DNA from: Leptospira ainlahdjerensis
Lineage (GTDB): Bacteria > Spirochaetota > Leptospiria > Leptospirales > Leptospiraceae
NCBI RefSeq assembly: GCF_016919175.1
Contig: NZ_JAFFPU010000038.1
Coordinates: 1 to 64,000 of the forward strand
Direction: 5' to 3'
DNA length: 64,000 bases
In this document: one piece after another, positions 42,594-50,791 of the stretch
How the letters are laid out: every line of letters begins with the position of its first letter
Numbering within the stretch: position 1 is the stretch's first letter
The notes under the pieces: model-generated
Databases searched by the model: none
The model's input: the letters and a program-made list of their open reading frames with translations, nothing else
What the model was told of the DNA's origin: nothing
Translations under genes and position numbers: made by a program

Positions 42594-43730
42594 TCAATAC
42601 AACCAAAGATTTACGAGACTCGCACCGAAAATCCGAGGATGAGTTTGGGCCCTCGAACCGCTCACGAAGATCGTTTCTCCATCGGAACCTAAGTCCCAGA
42701 GGTCACCTCTTAAGAAAACATTCATCCCAAAGTTCGCTCCGGAACTTGAAATTCTCCCGGCCAAAGCGTATTTCAACCAAGCTTCCCCTTCTCGTATTCT
42801 TCCGATATCGCTTCTTTGAATATCGGATGGATTTTCGGAACCGTTGTAACCCTTCCAAATCGCATCCATTGCGCCGTTGGGAGCCACAAAGGAGGGCACA
42901 ACGACAAAAGCTACATTCTGTTTTCTGAATGTTTCGTAAACCTCCGGATACCAGGAATCAGCGCAGACCAAAATCCCTAGTTTTCCGGCAGGAGTGGAAA
43001 CGATCCTGAGATTTTCAACGGTCGACGCTCGAACAAAGGGTTTTTCGTCGTCTACGGGGAATATTTTTAGAGAAGAGTTCTCGGCAACCTTTCCATCTGG
43101 AAGAAAAACGAAGGATCCGTTTTGCAAAGCGCCGTTCCCGATTCTTAAAAAACCATCTTTTACAAAAGGTTCCGGAAGAAGAATCGAACCCGCTACGATC
43201 GTTATCGAAAACTTCCTGGAAAGACCGGAGAATGTATTTTGATAAGCGACAAGCATCTCCTTCGATTTCATCCGAAAGACGGCGTCGGAAACCTTGTCTT
43301 CCGCTTTTGCTTGAATCCAATTCCAAACAAAGGAAAAAAAGTTGCTGAGGACAAGATTCTCCATCGCCTCTTTCATTCGAGCGGCTCGGTATATCGATTC
43401 TTTTTCGCCGACCACAACGAGCCAAGTTCCCAAGTATTCGGGAAGAACCACGATCGTTTTTGGATTTAGAAAACCTTTTTTTTCGGCCAGAAGAAGATAC
43501 GATTCGATCTTTTCCCGAAACCGATCGGCGCTCGCGTAATCTTCGGCAGACATCCAGGGTTGAATTCCCAAAATGTTTCCCTTGTTCGAGTCGACACCGT
43601 CGACTAACGTTCGTTCGATGCGGGTTTGGATTGGTTGTAAAGAAGGCGTTCGTCCGACGTTGGACCAGATGGTATAAAAACCGAGGAGAAGAATCAAGGA
43701 AACACCGAGGATTCGTTTTGTAAGCGTCAT
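42594..43730 (-). CDS. membrane-anchored carbon-nitrogen hydrolase (nitrilase fold)
   Basis: 378 residues with one N-terminal TM segment (about 5-23). Nitrilase triad candidates: Glu in TIVVLPEYLG, Lys near SSLKIFPV, Cys in KLGILVCADSWYPEVYE. The acyl substrate is unknown; the anchor places it at the periplasmic face (inference). It ends SLVNLWLY followed by TGA. The right-arm copy differs at the last codons (see 56823). Confidence 0.83.
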   Translation of the reverse strand: MTLTKRILGVSLILLLGFYTIWSNVGRTPSLQPIQTRIERTLVDGVDSNKGNILGIQPWMSAEDYASADRFREKIESYLLLAEKKGFLNPKTIVVLPEYLGTWLVVVGEKESIYRAARMKEAMENLVLSNFFSFVWNWIQAKAEDKVSDAVFRMKSKEMLVAYQNTFSGLSRKFSITIVAGSILLPEPFVKDGFLRIGNGALQNGSFVFLPDGKVAENSSLKIFPVDDEKPFVRASTVENLRIVSTPAGKLGILVCADSWYPEVYETFRKQNVAFVVVPSFVAPNGAMDAIWKGYNGSENPSDIQRSDIGRIREGEAWLKYALAGRISSSGANFGMNVFLRGDLWDLGSDGETIFVSGSRAQTHPRIFGASLVNLWLY

Positions 43731-43831
43731 GGCAGACTACTTCGTTTGTTTTTTCAGTTTCGCTCAACCCAATTTTTTTGAAAAAGAATGAGTTCTGATC
43801 GGGAAAAAGATTTCGGGAGAATCAAAAAAGG

Positions 43832-43865
43832 AAAAACCGCCGAGGAAAAATTCCCCGGCGGTTTT
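43832..43865. terminator. terminator after the 241-aa lipoprotein gene
   Basis: AAAACCGCCGAGG pairs with CCCCGGCGGTTTT (one mismatch) around AAAAATT, with A and T runs on both sides. It is 10 bp after the stop at 43875. Confidence 0.88.
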
Positions 43866-43874
43866 AAACGGAGC

Positions 43875-44600
43875 TTATTTCAATTTGTAAGAACCCTTGT
43901 ATGAATAAGTAGAATCTACGGTTTCGGTTCCGACCGTTCCGGTGACACGTACGGTCTCGTCGATGTTGACAACGGCCTTATCGATATCGTTCGCGTTCTC
44001 AATCGATAGTTTCGCGTTGTTTCTTGTAAACGTAACGTCGAATGTGGGATACAAAAATCCGTTTACCTTATAGTTGCTGGAACGAATTCTTTGGGTTCCG
44101 GAAGCGGAAACTTTGTAAAGCGAAGTAGTCGAAGTCGGATCCGTGGTTTGTGTCATGGTGGCGTCTTGTAAAAGTTCTCCCTCAAGTAAAACGGAAACGT
44201 TAGAATTACTGCTTCCATCGAGAGCAGGAGCGGAAAAAGAGCAAGAGGTATAAATCGACTTTGCTCCGTTAAGCTGCATCGTTATAACTCCCGCACCCAC
44301 GGGGGTTATAACCACGTCTCCGGACAAATCCATGGAACCACCTTTTGGGCATTTCATCGACTGACTGACCACAGCCAATGGAGAAACCGCTCCGTTGGAA
44401 TACGCACCCGCTCCACCACCGTTGCCGGTATCTCTGAGATTTAAGGCCGAATACAAACCGGAAACACCTTGATCTTTAGGGGAAGTCAGCGCCATCAGGA
44501 GCGCAAAATTTTTCATGGAATCATCGTTCCCGGATTTCCCATCGCAATAGGAAAAGAGGAAAGTTAAAAGAATGAGAGAAATCGTTTTTTTCAAAAGCAT
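43875..44600 (-). CDS. hypothetical lipoprotein, candidate ECF-sigma target
   Basis: 241 residues; lipobox FSYC (Cys19) then DGKSGNDD. The mature part is Gly/Ser/Thr-rich and beta-like (GDVVITPVGAGVITMQLNGA, TFDVTFTRNNAKLSIENAND). No known family. AGGAGG precedes the ATG. TGGCAC-N16-CCGTAA lies 31 nt upstream, similar to the sequence before the second sigma gene. Confidence 0.75.
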   Translation of the reverse strand: MLLKKTISLILLTFLFSYCDGKSGNDDSMKNFALLMALTSPKDQGVSGLYSALNLRDTGNGGGAGAYSNGAVSPLAVVSQSMKCPKGGSMDLSGDVVITPVGAGVITMQLNGAKSIYTSCSFSAPALDGSSNSNVSVLLEGELLQDATMTQTTDPTSTTSLYKVSASGTQRIRSSNYKVNGFLYPTFDVTFTRNNAKLSIENANDIDKAVVNIDETVRVTGTVGTETVDSTYSYKGSYKLK

Positions 44601-44630
44601 CGTGAAATCCTCCTTTTGGATTCACACTGC

Positions 44631-44658
44631 TTACGGTATGGAAACCAAAAGTGTGCCA
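44631..44658 (-). promoter_or_regulatory. candidate ECF-type promoter (lipoprotein gene)
   Basis: On the minus strand TGGCAC (44658-44653), 16-bp spacer, CCGTAA (44636-44631). The same layout, TGGCAC-N16-TCGTTA, precedes the sigma gene at 47659. Two sites only, so tentative. Confidence 0.45.
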
Positions 44659-44665
44659 GTTGAAA

Positions 44666-45490
44666 TCAAAAACGAACCGTAAATCCTCCTGAAATTTCTT
44701 TCTCCCTTTCCAAAAACGAAATCCTCACCGAAGGAACCACCGTCCATTCTTCCAGTTTGTAACCGAGAAAAGCGTCCAAGAGCAAAACGAATAAAAATCC
44801 GGAAACGTATAAATTTCTTTCCTGAAAATATCTCCCTCTCTGCAGAATCTGTCCATCTACCAATTCAACTCTCTGGCTGATGGAATAATATTCATGCGCC
44901 AAGGTCGCCAATATTAAATTCGTATCCCGACTCAAAATGGAAGCGTAAACTTCAGGAGGACTACTGTAAGAATCGGACTCGCTCAAGGGCTTCGGCTTCG
45001 ATAGATAAACGTAACTTCTTTCCGCAAGATAGAGTTCCGCGAGAATGAAAAAAAATCCAACACTCTTCCAAGCATAAGAATCGGAACGAACCAAACGAGA
45101 CCATCCGGGAATCAAACCTTCCGAAAACGACTTCAAACCGGAGGTCCTTTTCGGAGTCGCGTCCGCAACCTCTAAGAAGAGTTCCTTCTCTTTCGATGGC
45201 TCTTCGATTCTTTCCGTCTTTGTTTGTGAGTCGGAAGTGCGGGGAATGGAAGATGATTTCGGAATTCCATCCGAAACGAATATTTTCAAAACCTTGGAAA
45301 GAGGAATATTCTCAGTCTTACCGTTTGCGTGTGAGATTTCAAAACCGTTCGCTACGGGTTTGATCTTTACGTTTTCGATCTTCCTTCCGTTTTTGAGCAA
45401 AACCGATTTTGCGTCCAAGGAGAAATCGAAAAAACAAAGCGGGGATAACAAAAGAAAAAAAAAGAAAACAACGGGGGCGAAATTTCGCAT
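44666..45490 (-). CDS. envelope protein with LLKNGRKIENVKIKP module, paralogue A
   Basis: 274 residues from ATG 45490 (MRNFAPVVFFFFLLLSPLCF, signal peptide); an upstream start at 45526 is possible. After the signal, a short beta module (KSVLLKNGRKIENVKIKPVA, NGFEISHANGK, IPLSKVLKIFVSD), a polar linker, then GLIPGWSRLVRSDSYAWKSV, hydrophobic segments and a C-terminus EISGGFTVRF ending in Phe, as in outer-membrane barrels. 60% or more similar to paralogue B next door. Role unknown; context suggests control by the sigma/FecR pair. Confidence 0.75.
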   Translation of the reverse strand: MRNFAPVVFFFFLLLSPLCFFDFSLDAKSVLLKNGRKIENVKIKPVANGFEISHANGKTENIPLSKVLKIFVSDGIPKSSSIPRTSDSQTKTERIEEPSKEKELFLEVADATPKRTSGLKSFSEGLIPGWSRLVRSDSYAWKSVGFFFILAELYLAERSYVYLSKPKPLSESDSYSSPPEVYASILSRDTNLILATLAHEYYSISQRVELVDGQILQRGRYFQERNLYVSGFLFVLLLDAFLGYKLEEWTVVPSVRISFLEREKEISGGFTVRF

Positions 45491-45695
45491 CGTTTGAACA
45501 ATACTTGGGAACATACCTTGAGTCAATTCGTTATTGGATGAAAATGATTGAGAAATGTTTTAGTTCATTCTTTCAACCTTTTCGTATGAGGAGAATTCGG
45601 ATCCGATCTTAAATTCGAAATCAAAAAGAGTAGATTCTAATTTCTTAAATACACAAAACGCTCTTTCTAAAAAGAATCGCAGAGTTATGTAAAAA

Positions 45696-46508
45696 TCAAA
45701 AACGAACCGTCAAACCTCCGGAAATTTCTTTCTCTCTTCCTGAAAAAGAAACGTTCAAAGTAGGGACTATCATCCAGTCCTCGTATTTGTAACCGATATA
45801 CGCATCCAAAAGAAGAACAAACAAAAGTCCGGAGACGATCCAATCTCGTTCCTGAAGATAACGGGACTTTTCTAGGATTTGTCCGTCGCTCAATCGAACC
45901 TTGTTATAAGTAGAATACGCTTCGTTGATGCCCGCAGCCAGTATCAGATTGGTATCTCGGAGCCAGAGCGCGTACAAAAATTCGAACGGGAATCCGTAAT
46001 TGGGATCTTCGGAAACAAAACCCGGTTCCTGTAGATAAACGTAACTTCTTTCCACAAGTGCCAGCTCGGCGAGAATGAAAAAAAAACCCAATCCTTTCCA
46101 GGCATAAGAATCCGAACGAACCAAACGAGACCAACCGGGAATCAACCCCTCCGAAAACGACCTCAAACCGGATGTCTTTTTCGGGATCGCGTCCGCAACG
46201 TCTAAAAAGAGTTCCTTCTCTTTTGTCGTCTCCGCGCTTTTTTTAATCTTTGTTTGTGATTGTGGGCTCGGGAGAATTTGCGCCGACTTGGGAACGTCGT
46301 CCGAAATGAATATTTTTAGAACTTCGGAAAGAGAAATGTTTTCCACCTTACCGTTTGTGTGCGAGATTTCAAAACCGTTCGTTACAGGTTTGATCTTTAC
46401 GTTTTCGATCTTTCTGCCGTTTTTTAAAAGGACTGATTTGGCGCTCAGATCCAGACTCAAAAAACAACAGAGAAACAAAAACGGACAAAAGCGAGTAAAG
46501 ATTCGCAT
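45696..46508 (-). CDS. envelope protein with LLKNGRKIENVKIKP module, paralogue B
   Basis: 270 residues from ATG 46508, picked because it aligns with paralogue A and begins the signal peptide (MRIFTRFCPFLFLCCFLSLD); an in-frame start at 46622 would add 38 unlikely residues. Same architecture: SVLLKNGRKIENVKIKPVTN, linker, GLIPGWSRLVRSDSYAWKGL, two hydrophobic segments and terminal GGLTVRF. It is divergent from the sigma gene at 46816. Confidence 0.75.
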   Translation of the reverse strand: MRIFTRFCPFLFLCCFLSLDLSAKSVLLKNGRKIENVKIKPVTNGFEISHTNGKVENISLSEVLKIFISDDVPKSAQILPSPQSQTKIKKSAETTKEKELFLDVADAIPKKTSGLRSFSEGLIPGWSRLVRSDSYAWKGLGFFFILAELALVERSYVYLQEPGFVSEDPNYGFPFEFLYALWLRDTNLILAAGINEAYSTYNKVRLSDGQILEKSRYLQERDWIVSGLLFVLLLDAYIGYKYEDWMIVPTLNVSFSGREKEISGGLTVRF

Positions 46509-46815
46509 TCTTTGAATGGGAGTTCCAACCTTTGTTTGAGTCAACTCGTAAATGAACTGGAAACCTCGGTTTAGAAATGGAAAGCCCTGGAACAAAGAAA
46601 GACTTCCGATGTTAAAAATCAAATTCTCGGATCGAATTTTGATTCGAACTTTAGCCGATCCAAAATTCTCAGGAGAATCGAAATTCTAAACCGAAAACAT
46701 TCGATCGAAGAAACGTGAGAAGACCAGGATTCGCAAAAATGAAAAACCATTCCCATCTTAGAACAAGATAGGAATTTCCTCGAAAAATGAGATACATTTT
46801 TGTCGAGGTTTTTGT
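46509..46815. other. divergent intergenic region between paralogue B and the first sigma gene
   Basis: About 307 bp that should hold promoters for both directions. TGGCAC-type sequence was not found. TTTTTGTCGAGGTTTTTGT just upstream of 46816 holds GAGG as possible ribosome binding site. Confidence 0.35.
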
Positions 46816-47349
46816 ATGGAAGAAGTTCGAACGCTTGATTTTGACGAATTGTATCCAAAGAATTACGATAAGATCTTTCGATTCTTATTGGGTAAAGGTG
46901 CGTCTCAAGAAGAAGCGGAAGAGGTTTGCCAGGAAACGTTTATCAAGGTTCTACATCATTGGGAAAGTTTTGATCCCTCGAAAGGGAACGTAAGCTCCTG
47001 GATGATAACCATCGCAAAAAATCAGTTTTTCGATTTAATGCGAAAAAAAAATTCTACACAAGGCAAAGAAATCGAAAATTCTCAGGAATACATAGAATCG
47101 ATCGCACAAGCAAAGGCAAAAAACGAGGATGAAAAAAACCGATTGGATCTTTTGAAAGACACGGTGGAAAGCCTTCCTCCTTTGGAAAAGGAAATCATTC
47201 AACTTCGTTTTATGAAAAAATATACGATCAAAGAAACTTCCGAACAACTGGGAATTTCGGTAAGAACCGTGAATCGGAAAACATACGCATCCTTGACCAT
47301 ACTGCGTATGAAATTACAAGGGTCTGATTTTGGCTTTGGAAGTCTTTGA
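46816..47349 (+). CDS. ECF RNA polymerase sigma factor, copy 1 (no intact anti-sigma partner)
   Basis: 177 residues. Region 2: [52 protein letters not shown]; region 4: [40 protein letters not shown]. From residue 14 on, identical to copy 2 at 47659; the first residues differ ([14 protein letters not shown] against [17 protein letters not shown]). The gene after it is only a fragment of the anti-sigma gene, so this copy may act without it, or be held by the partner made downstream. Confidence 0.88.
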   Translation: MEEVRTLDFDELYPKNYDKIFRFLLGKGASQEEAEEVCQETFIKVLHHWESFDPSKGNVSSWMITIAKNQFFDLMRKKNSTQGKEIENSQEYIESIAQAKAKNEDEKNRLDLLKDTVESLPPLEKEIIQLRFMKKYTIKETSEQLGISVRTVNRKTYASLTILRMKLQGSDFGFGSL

Positions 47350-47383
47350 GGAGGCGAAATGGAAAACGACAACAAGAACAGTC
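46856..47383 (+). repeat. tandem duplication unit 1 (ECF sigma region)
   Basis: 528 bp repeated perfectly at 47708-48235 (offset 852). It covers the sigma gene from codon 14, the intergenic GAGGAGGCGAA and the first eight codons plus one base of the FecR gene. Perfect identity including silent sites points to a recent duplication or gene conversion. Confidence 0.9.
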
Positions 47384-47550
47384 CAAGCAGAAACAAAAAA
47401 ATTAGAATCAAAAAAGCGAGCAAAGATTCGTATTCTTCGAGTAAAAAGCTAAACTTGAGAGCCGATAAACGCCCTTCTCATCGCGTCCTACATCGTACGA
47501 TCAAAATTTTGGAATGGAATCCTCAGGGAAAGACAGTGAATTCGATTTAA
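47359..47550 (+). pseudogene. 5' fragment of the FecR-type anti-sigma gene fused to unrelated sequence
   Basis: Starts MENDNKNS exactly like the anti-sigma gene at 48211, with the same GAGGAGG ribosome binding site, then leaves homology at 47384 and runs 55 more codons of Lys/Arg/Ser-rich, unrecognised sequence. No TM or FecR domain. A by-product of the tandem duplication; could still be translated as a 63-residue peptide. Confidence 0.7.
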
Positions 47551-47619
47551 ATCCGTCTAAAATGCGGAAAGAAAATTCCATTCACAAAAAATCAAAAAAA
47601 CTTTTTTTTAGAATTTAGC

Positions 47620-47647
47620 TGGCACTTTTTCTCAAGTCGAATCGTTA
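47620..47647 (+). promoter_or_regulatory. candidate ECF-type promoter (second sigma gene)
   Basis: TGGCAC at 47620-47625, 16-bp spacer with T-run, TCGTTA at 47642-47647, ATG at 47659. Compare the lipoprotein gene promoter at 44631-44658. Suggests autoregulation of the sigma gene; inference from two sites. Confidence 0.45.
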
Positions 47648-47658
47648 CTTGTTATAGA

Positions 47659-48201
47659 ATGGGTGAAAACTCTGAAGTTCGAACGTTCGATTTTGACGAA
47701 TTGTATTCAAAGAATTACGATAAGATCTTTCGATTCTTATTGGGTAAAGGTGCGTCTCAAGAAGAAGCGGAAGAGGTTTGCCAGGAAACGTTTATCAAGG
47801 TTCTACATCATTGGGAAAGTTTTGATCCCTCGAAAGGGAACGTAAGCTCCTGGATGATAACCATCGCAAAAAATCAGTTTTTCGATTTAATGCGAAAAAA
47901 AAATTCTACACAAGGCAAAGAAATCGAAAATTCTCAGGAATACATAGAATCGATCGCACAAGCAAAGGCAAAAAACGAGGATGAAAAAAACCGATTGGAT
48001 CTTTTGAAAGACACGGTGGAAAGCCTTCCTCCTTTGGAAAAGGAAATCATTCAACTTCGTTTTATGAAAAAATATACGATCAAAGAAACTTCCGAACAAC
48101 TGGGAATTTCGGTAAGAACCGTGAATCGGAAAACATACGCATCCTTGACCATACTGCGTATGAAATTACAAGGGTCTGATTTTGGCTTTGGAAGTCTTTG
48201 A
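47659..48201 (+). CDS. ECF RNA polymerase sigma factor, copy 2 (paired with FecR anti-sigma)
   Basis: 180 residues; regions 2 and 4 as in copy 1 and identical from codon 17 to the end. 9 bp before the FecR-domain gene, with a GAGGAGG ribosome binding site between them, so an operon. No N-terminal or C-terminal extension. Expected to direct polymerase to envelope-stress or surface-signalling promoters. Confidence 0.9.
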   Translation: MGENSEVRTFDFDELYSKNYDKIFRFLLGKGASQEEAEEVCQETFIKVLHHWESFDPSKGNVSSWMITIAKNQFFDLMRKKNSTQGKEIENSQEYIESIAQAKAKNEDEKNRLDLLKDTVESLPPLEKEIIQLRFMKKYTIKETSEQLGISVRTVNRKTYASLTILRMKLQGSDFGFGSL

Positions 48202-48235
48202 GGAGGCGAAATGGAAAACGACAACAAGAACAGTC
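47708..48235 (+). repeat. tandem duplication unit 2 (ECF sigma region)
   Basis: Partner of 46856-47383; homology ends at 48235, eight codons into the FecR gene. Confidence 0.9.
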
Positions 48236-49275
48236 GGAGATCAAAAATGCAGAAAGCCATCGCCAACGAAATGACCCGGCTCGAACTCGCCGAGTTTTTA
48301 TCCGATCATCAAACAAAGAAAGAATTCTTCGCACTGATGAAATTAAAAAAGGATCTCGGTTCGATCGGCGCGATCGAACCTTCAAGTTCTTCGGAAGCGA
48401 AAAAAAGAGTTAATTTTAAATTCGGCCTTTTAGCGGCGGCCTCCTTATTTTTGATTTCAGCCCTGGCTCTTTACTTCCGTTTTTTTTATGAAGCTGCAAA
48501 TGCGAACGAGTTCGAAGTCGCAAAATCCATCGTTACCGGAACCTGCGAGATTCAAAACTTTCAACAAAAGGTAGTATTAAAAAGCGGGAAAGAATCCTTT
48601 TGCGACCATCAAATCCAAGGTGAGATCGGATTGATCGTGAGAACGTTTCCAGAATCGGAATTTCAAATTCATAAAAACGAGGATGGGATTCTCTTGGAGT
48701 TACGCTCCGGGATTGTGATCGTCACTACAAAACGAAAAAACTCCGCAGTTTCGATCCGTGCCCGAGTCCACTCCATTTCTTCCCAACTGTTGGGAACCAC
48801 TTTGGTCCTTTTCTCGGAAGGGAATTTAGATCATTATAAAATACTTGTGTTAGAAGGAAACATTCGAGTGCCGGATTCCTATGGAGAAGCCCAAAAAACC
48901 TTCGACGTAGGCTCCGGATACTCTATTTTTGAAATGGATCCGAAGTCAAAAGAAGATTCCTCAAAAAAAATCGTAACGGAAAAAATCAATCCTAAGGATT
49001 TAAAAAAATACTCCAGTCTTTCCGATGATTCGCAAAAGATCCTTCAAACCGAAGAAACAAAACACGATTCTCGGACGGTCGAATATATAAAACGGGAACT
49101 TACTTCCGAATCGAATAGGATCGAGGAACCTACGTATAAAATCACCCTCAAGGACAAAACAAAATACGTGGGAAAAATCCAGGAGAACGAAAATTCTTAT
49201 ATCCTTACCGATAAAAAGGGAGTTGAAATCAGGATCGATAAAAAAGACATAGTTGAGTTGGAATTGGTTCCTTAA
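48211..49275 (+). CDS. FecR-domain transmembrane anti-sigma factor
   Basis: 354 residues. Cytoplasmic helical N-terminus (about 1-68), one TM helix (about 71-93), then a periplasmic FecR-like region (about 100-235: SGKESFCDHQIQGEIGLIVR, LLELRSGIVIVTTKR, LLGTTLVLFSEG, ILVLEGNIRV). The C-terminus (about 310-354) is a short beta module, YKITLKDKTKYVGKIQENEN and IRIDKKDIVELELVP, resembling the module in the two envelope paralogues. Expected to hold the sigma factor at the membrane and release it on signal. No TonB-dependent receptor is adjacent, unlike classical FecIRA systems. Confidence 0.85.
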   Translation: MENDNKNSRRSKMQKAIANEMTRLELAEFLSDHQTKKEFFALMKLKKDLGSIGAIEPSSSSEAKKRVNFKFGLLAAASLFLISALALYFRFFYEAANANEFEVAKSIVTGTCEIQNFQQKVVLKSGKESFCDHQIQGEIGLIVRTFPESEFQIHKNEDGILLELRSGIVIVTTKRKNSAVSIRARVHSISSQLLGTTLVLFSEGNLDHYKILVLEGNIRVPDSYGEAQKTFDVGSGYSIFEMDPKSKEDSSKKIVTEKINPKDLKKYSSLSDDSQKILQTEETKHDSRTVEYIKRELTSESNRIEEPTYKITLKDKTKYVGKIQENENSYILTDKKGVEIRIDKKDIVELELVP

Positions 49276-49362
49276 AAACCAATAATCCTAGAAAAAGTCC
49301 CGCATTGGAAACGGATAAAGTCGAAAACGAAGAGATTCTTTAATTGATTATAAATTTCTAAA

Positions 49363-49761
49363 TTACAATTTTTTACTAATAACGGGGATACTAATCGGAG
49401 GATTGCTCGCGTCGCAAACAAAGGTGGAAAGCGCGGTGGAGACGATCGATATCAAAAAAATCCGATCGGCGCATTCGTCCACCGCATCCTTCTGATAAAC
49501 TTTCTTTTCGTCGATTCCCATCGAATCCGGTATGACTAACGTGAGAGTGAGCCCCGCCAAAGAAGCGGATCGAACCGGCTCGGCTTCCGAGAGTCCCATG
49601 ATATAAACCAACTGACTGAGCAAAAGACGGTCCGATATAATCTCTTTTGCTTCCTTACCCGTTACAAGGCTTGGATTGATGTCTAAATAGGCGCAGTCCT
49701 TGCAAAGAAAAACCGCAAAGAGGAGAAATAAAGAATTGGCTTTTATTTTTCCGAACAGCAT
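49363..49761 (-). CDS. small Leptospira-type lipoprotein
   Basis: 132 residues with a hydrophobic signal and Cys at 20 and 23 (LLFAVFLCKDC), then AYLDINPSLVTGKEAKEIIS, a pattern I associate with a Leptospira-restricted lipoprotein family (TIGR04452-like). Further paired Cys (DECADRIF, FVCDASN). Function unknown. Convergent with the FecR gene. Confidence 0.72.
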   Translation of the reverse strand: MLFGKIKANSLFLLFAVFLCKDCAYLDINPSLVTGKEAKEIISDRLLLSQLVYIMGLSEAEPVRSASLAGLTLTLVIPDSMGIDEKKVYQKDAVDECADRIFLISIVSTALSTFVCDASNPPISIPVISKKL

Positions 49762-49864
49762 ACTTTATCAGACGATACGATCCCTTTGTTTTTTCGAATT
49801 CTATTCAAAATACGATAAAAAGGGATCGGAGCGACCGACGTCTAAGTAGTTCGGTTTAATTTTT

Positions 49865-50223
49865 TTAGTATTTAGGCCAGACTATGGAGTCGTCCTTAAA
49901 TAGAGGACTGAATCCGAAAAAGATCAATTCGTTTTCTTCAAATTGAAAGATCGCGTTCAACTGATCCGAGAAAGCGGTGACACCTTCCTCAGCGTCTTCC
50001 TCTTCATCATGCTCGTGCTCTTCATCGTCTTCTTCCAGATCGTTGACGCCGTTTTTTTCGAGAAGGTCTCGGATCGTTTCGATGGATTCTCCAATGATCG
50101 GTTTTCCATAGAGAAGAATCGAAGGATTGGAAATCGTTATCGAGTAGAGTTTGTTGTCCTCGTCCGCGTCGAACTCGTATTCTGCTTCCTGAGAAAAATA
50201 TTCATATCCCGTAGACTGTGAAC
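49865..50223 (-). pseudogene. 5'-truncated copy of the 156-aa gene
   Basis: Mirror of 50330-50688. It holds codons from about 39 to the stop but lacks the first part, which lies in the unique spacer on the other strand. No Met codon remains in frame, so it is probably silent. Its end marks the edge of the inverted duplication. Confidence 0.85.
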
Positions 50224-50688
50224 ATTGAAATTGGAAAGGGATTGAACGGACTTTATTTTGGAATGTCGATGGAAGAAGTAAAGGCTAAGTTGGGAGAACC
50301 GGACGAGGTTTACAACTACGACTACGAAGGTTCACAGTCTACGGGATATGAATATTTTTCTCAGGAAGCAGAATACGAGTTCGACGCGGACGAGGACAAC
50401 AAACTCTACTCGATAACGATTTCCAATCCTTCGATTCTTCTCTATGGAAAACCGATCATTGGAGAATCCATCGAAACGATCCGAGACCTTCTCGAAAAAA
50501 ACGGCGTCAACGATCTGGAAGAAGACGATGAAGAGCACGAGCATGATGAAGAGGAAGACGCTGAGGAAGGTGTCACCGCTTTCTCGGATCAGTTGAACGC
50601 GATCTTTCAATTTGAAGAAAACGAATTGATCTTTTTCGGATTCAGTCCTCTATTTAAGGACGACTCCATAGTCTGGCCTAAATACTAA
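50218..50688 (+). CDS. acidic protein with BamE-like N-terminal motif, spanning the palindrome spacer
   Basis: 156 residues, very acidic (an Asp/Glu/His run near 107-122). The N-terminus [26 protein letters not shown] resembles the G-x-S/T-x3-V-x3-LG-x-P motif of BamE/SmpA-like folds and of some immunity-type proteins; not assigned further. The first two codons (GTG AAC) lie in the left arm, codons 3-37 in the unique spacer, the rest in the right arm. No ribosome binding site precedes GTG. The native start and promoter have probably been replaced at the junction; a native ATGAAC start is possible. Confidence 0.65.
   Translation: MNIEIGKGLNGLYFGMSMEEVKAKLGEPDEVYNYDYEGSQSTGYEYFSQEAEYEFDADEDNKLYSITISNPSILLYGKPIIGESIETIRDLLEKNGVNDLEEDDEEHEHDEEEDAEEGVTAFSDQLNAIFQFEENELIFFGFSPLFKDDSIVWPKY
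50224..50329. other. 106-bp unique spacer at the axis of the inverted duplication
   Basis: Left arm ends ...GACTGTGAAC (50223); right arm begins GTTCACAGTC (50330). Pairing fails at 50224 against 50329. The spacer is colinear with the right arm, as it encodes the N-terminal part of the 156-aa protein. Confidence 0.93.
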
Positions 50689-50791
50689 AAAAATTAAACC
50701 GAACTACTTAGACGTCGGTCGCTCCGATCCCTTTTTATCGTATTTTGAATAGAATTCGAAAAAACAAAGGGATCGTATCGTCTGATAAAGT

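Larger units (their letters stand above)
36553..50223 (+). repeat. left arm of a giant inverted duplication
   Basis: 13,671 bp visible. Each gene, terminator and repeat here recurs on the opposite strand at 100553 minus its position, with constant offset, so there is no indel between arms. Base-by-base reading at the axis, at 39361-39405 and at 47570-47640 shows identity. The only differences found lie opposite 57949-58037. The outer end is not reached: base 36553 pairs with the last base of the window. Confidence 0.95.

Noticed and set aside
43015..43767. 250-codon frame overlapping the nitrilase-fold gene on the same strand in another frame
   Set aside because: Arg/Ser-rich composition of an out-of-frame shadow; the nitrilase frame has clear catalytic motifs.
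47620..47647. Sigma-54 promoter (TGGCAC-N5-TTGCA)
   Set aside because: The -12 TTGC element is missing at both sites; a 16-bp spaced second box fits an ECF promoter better.
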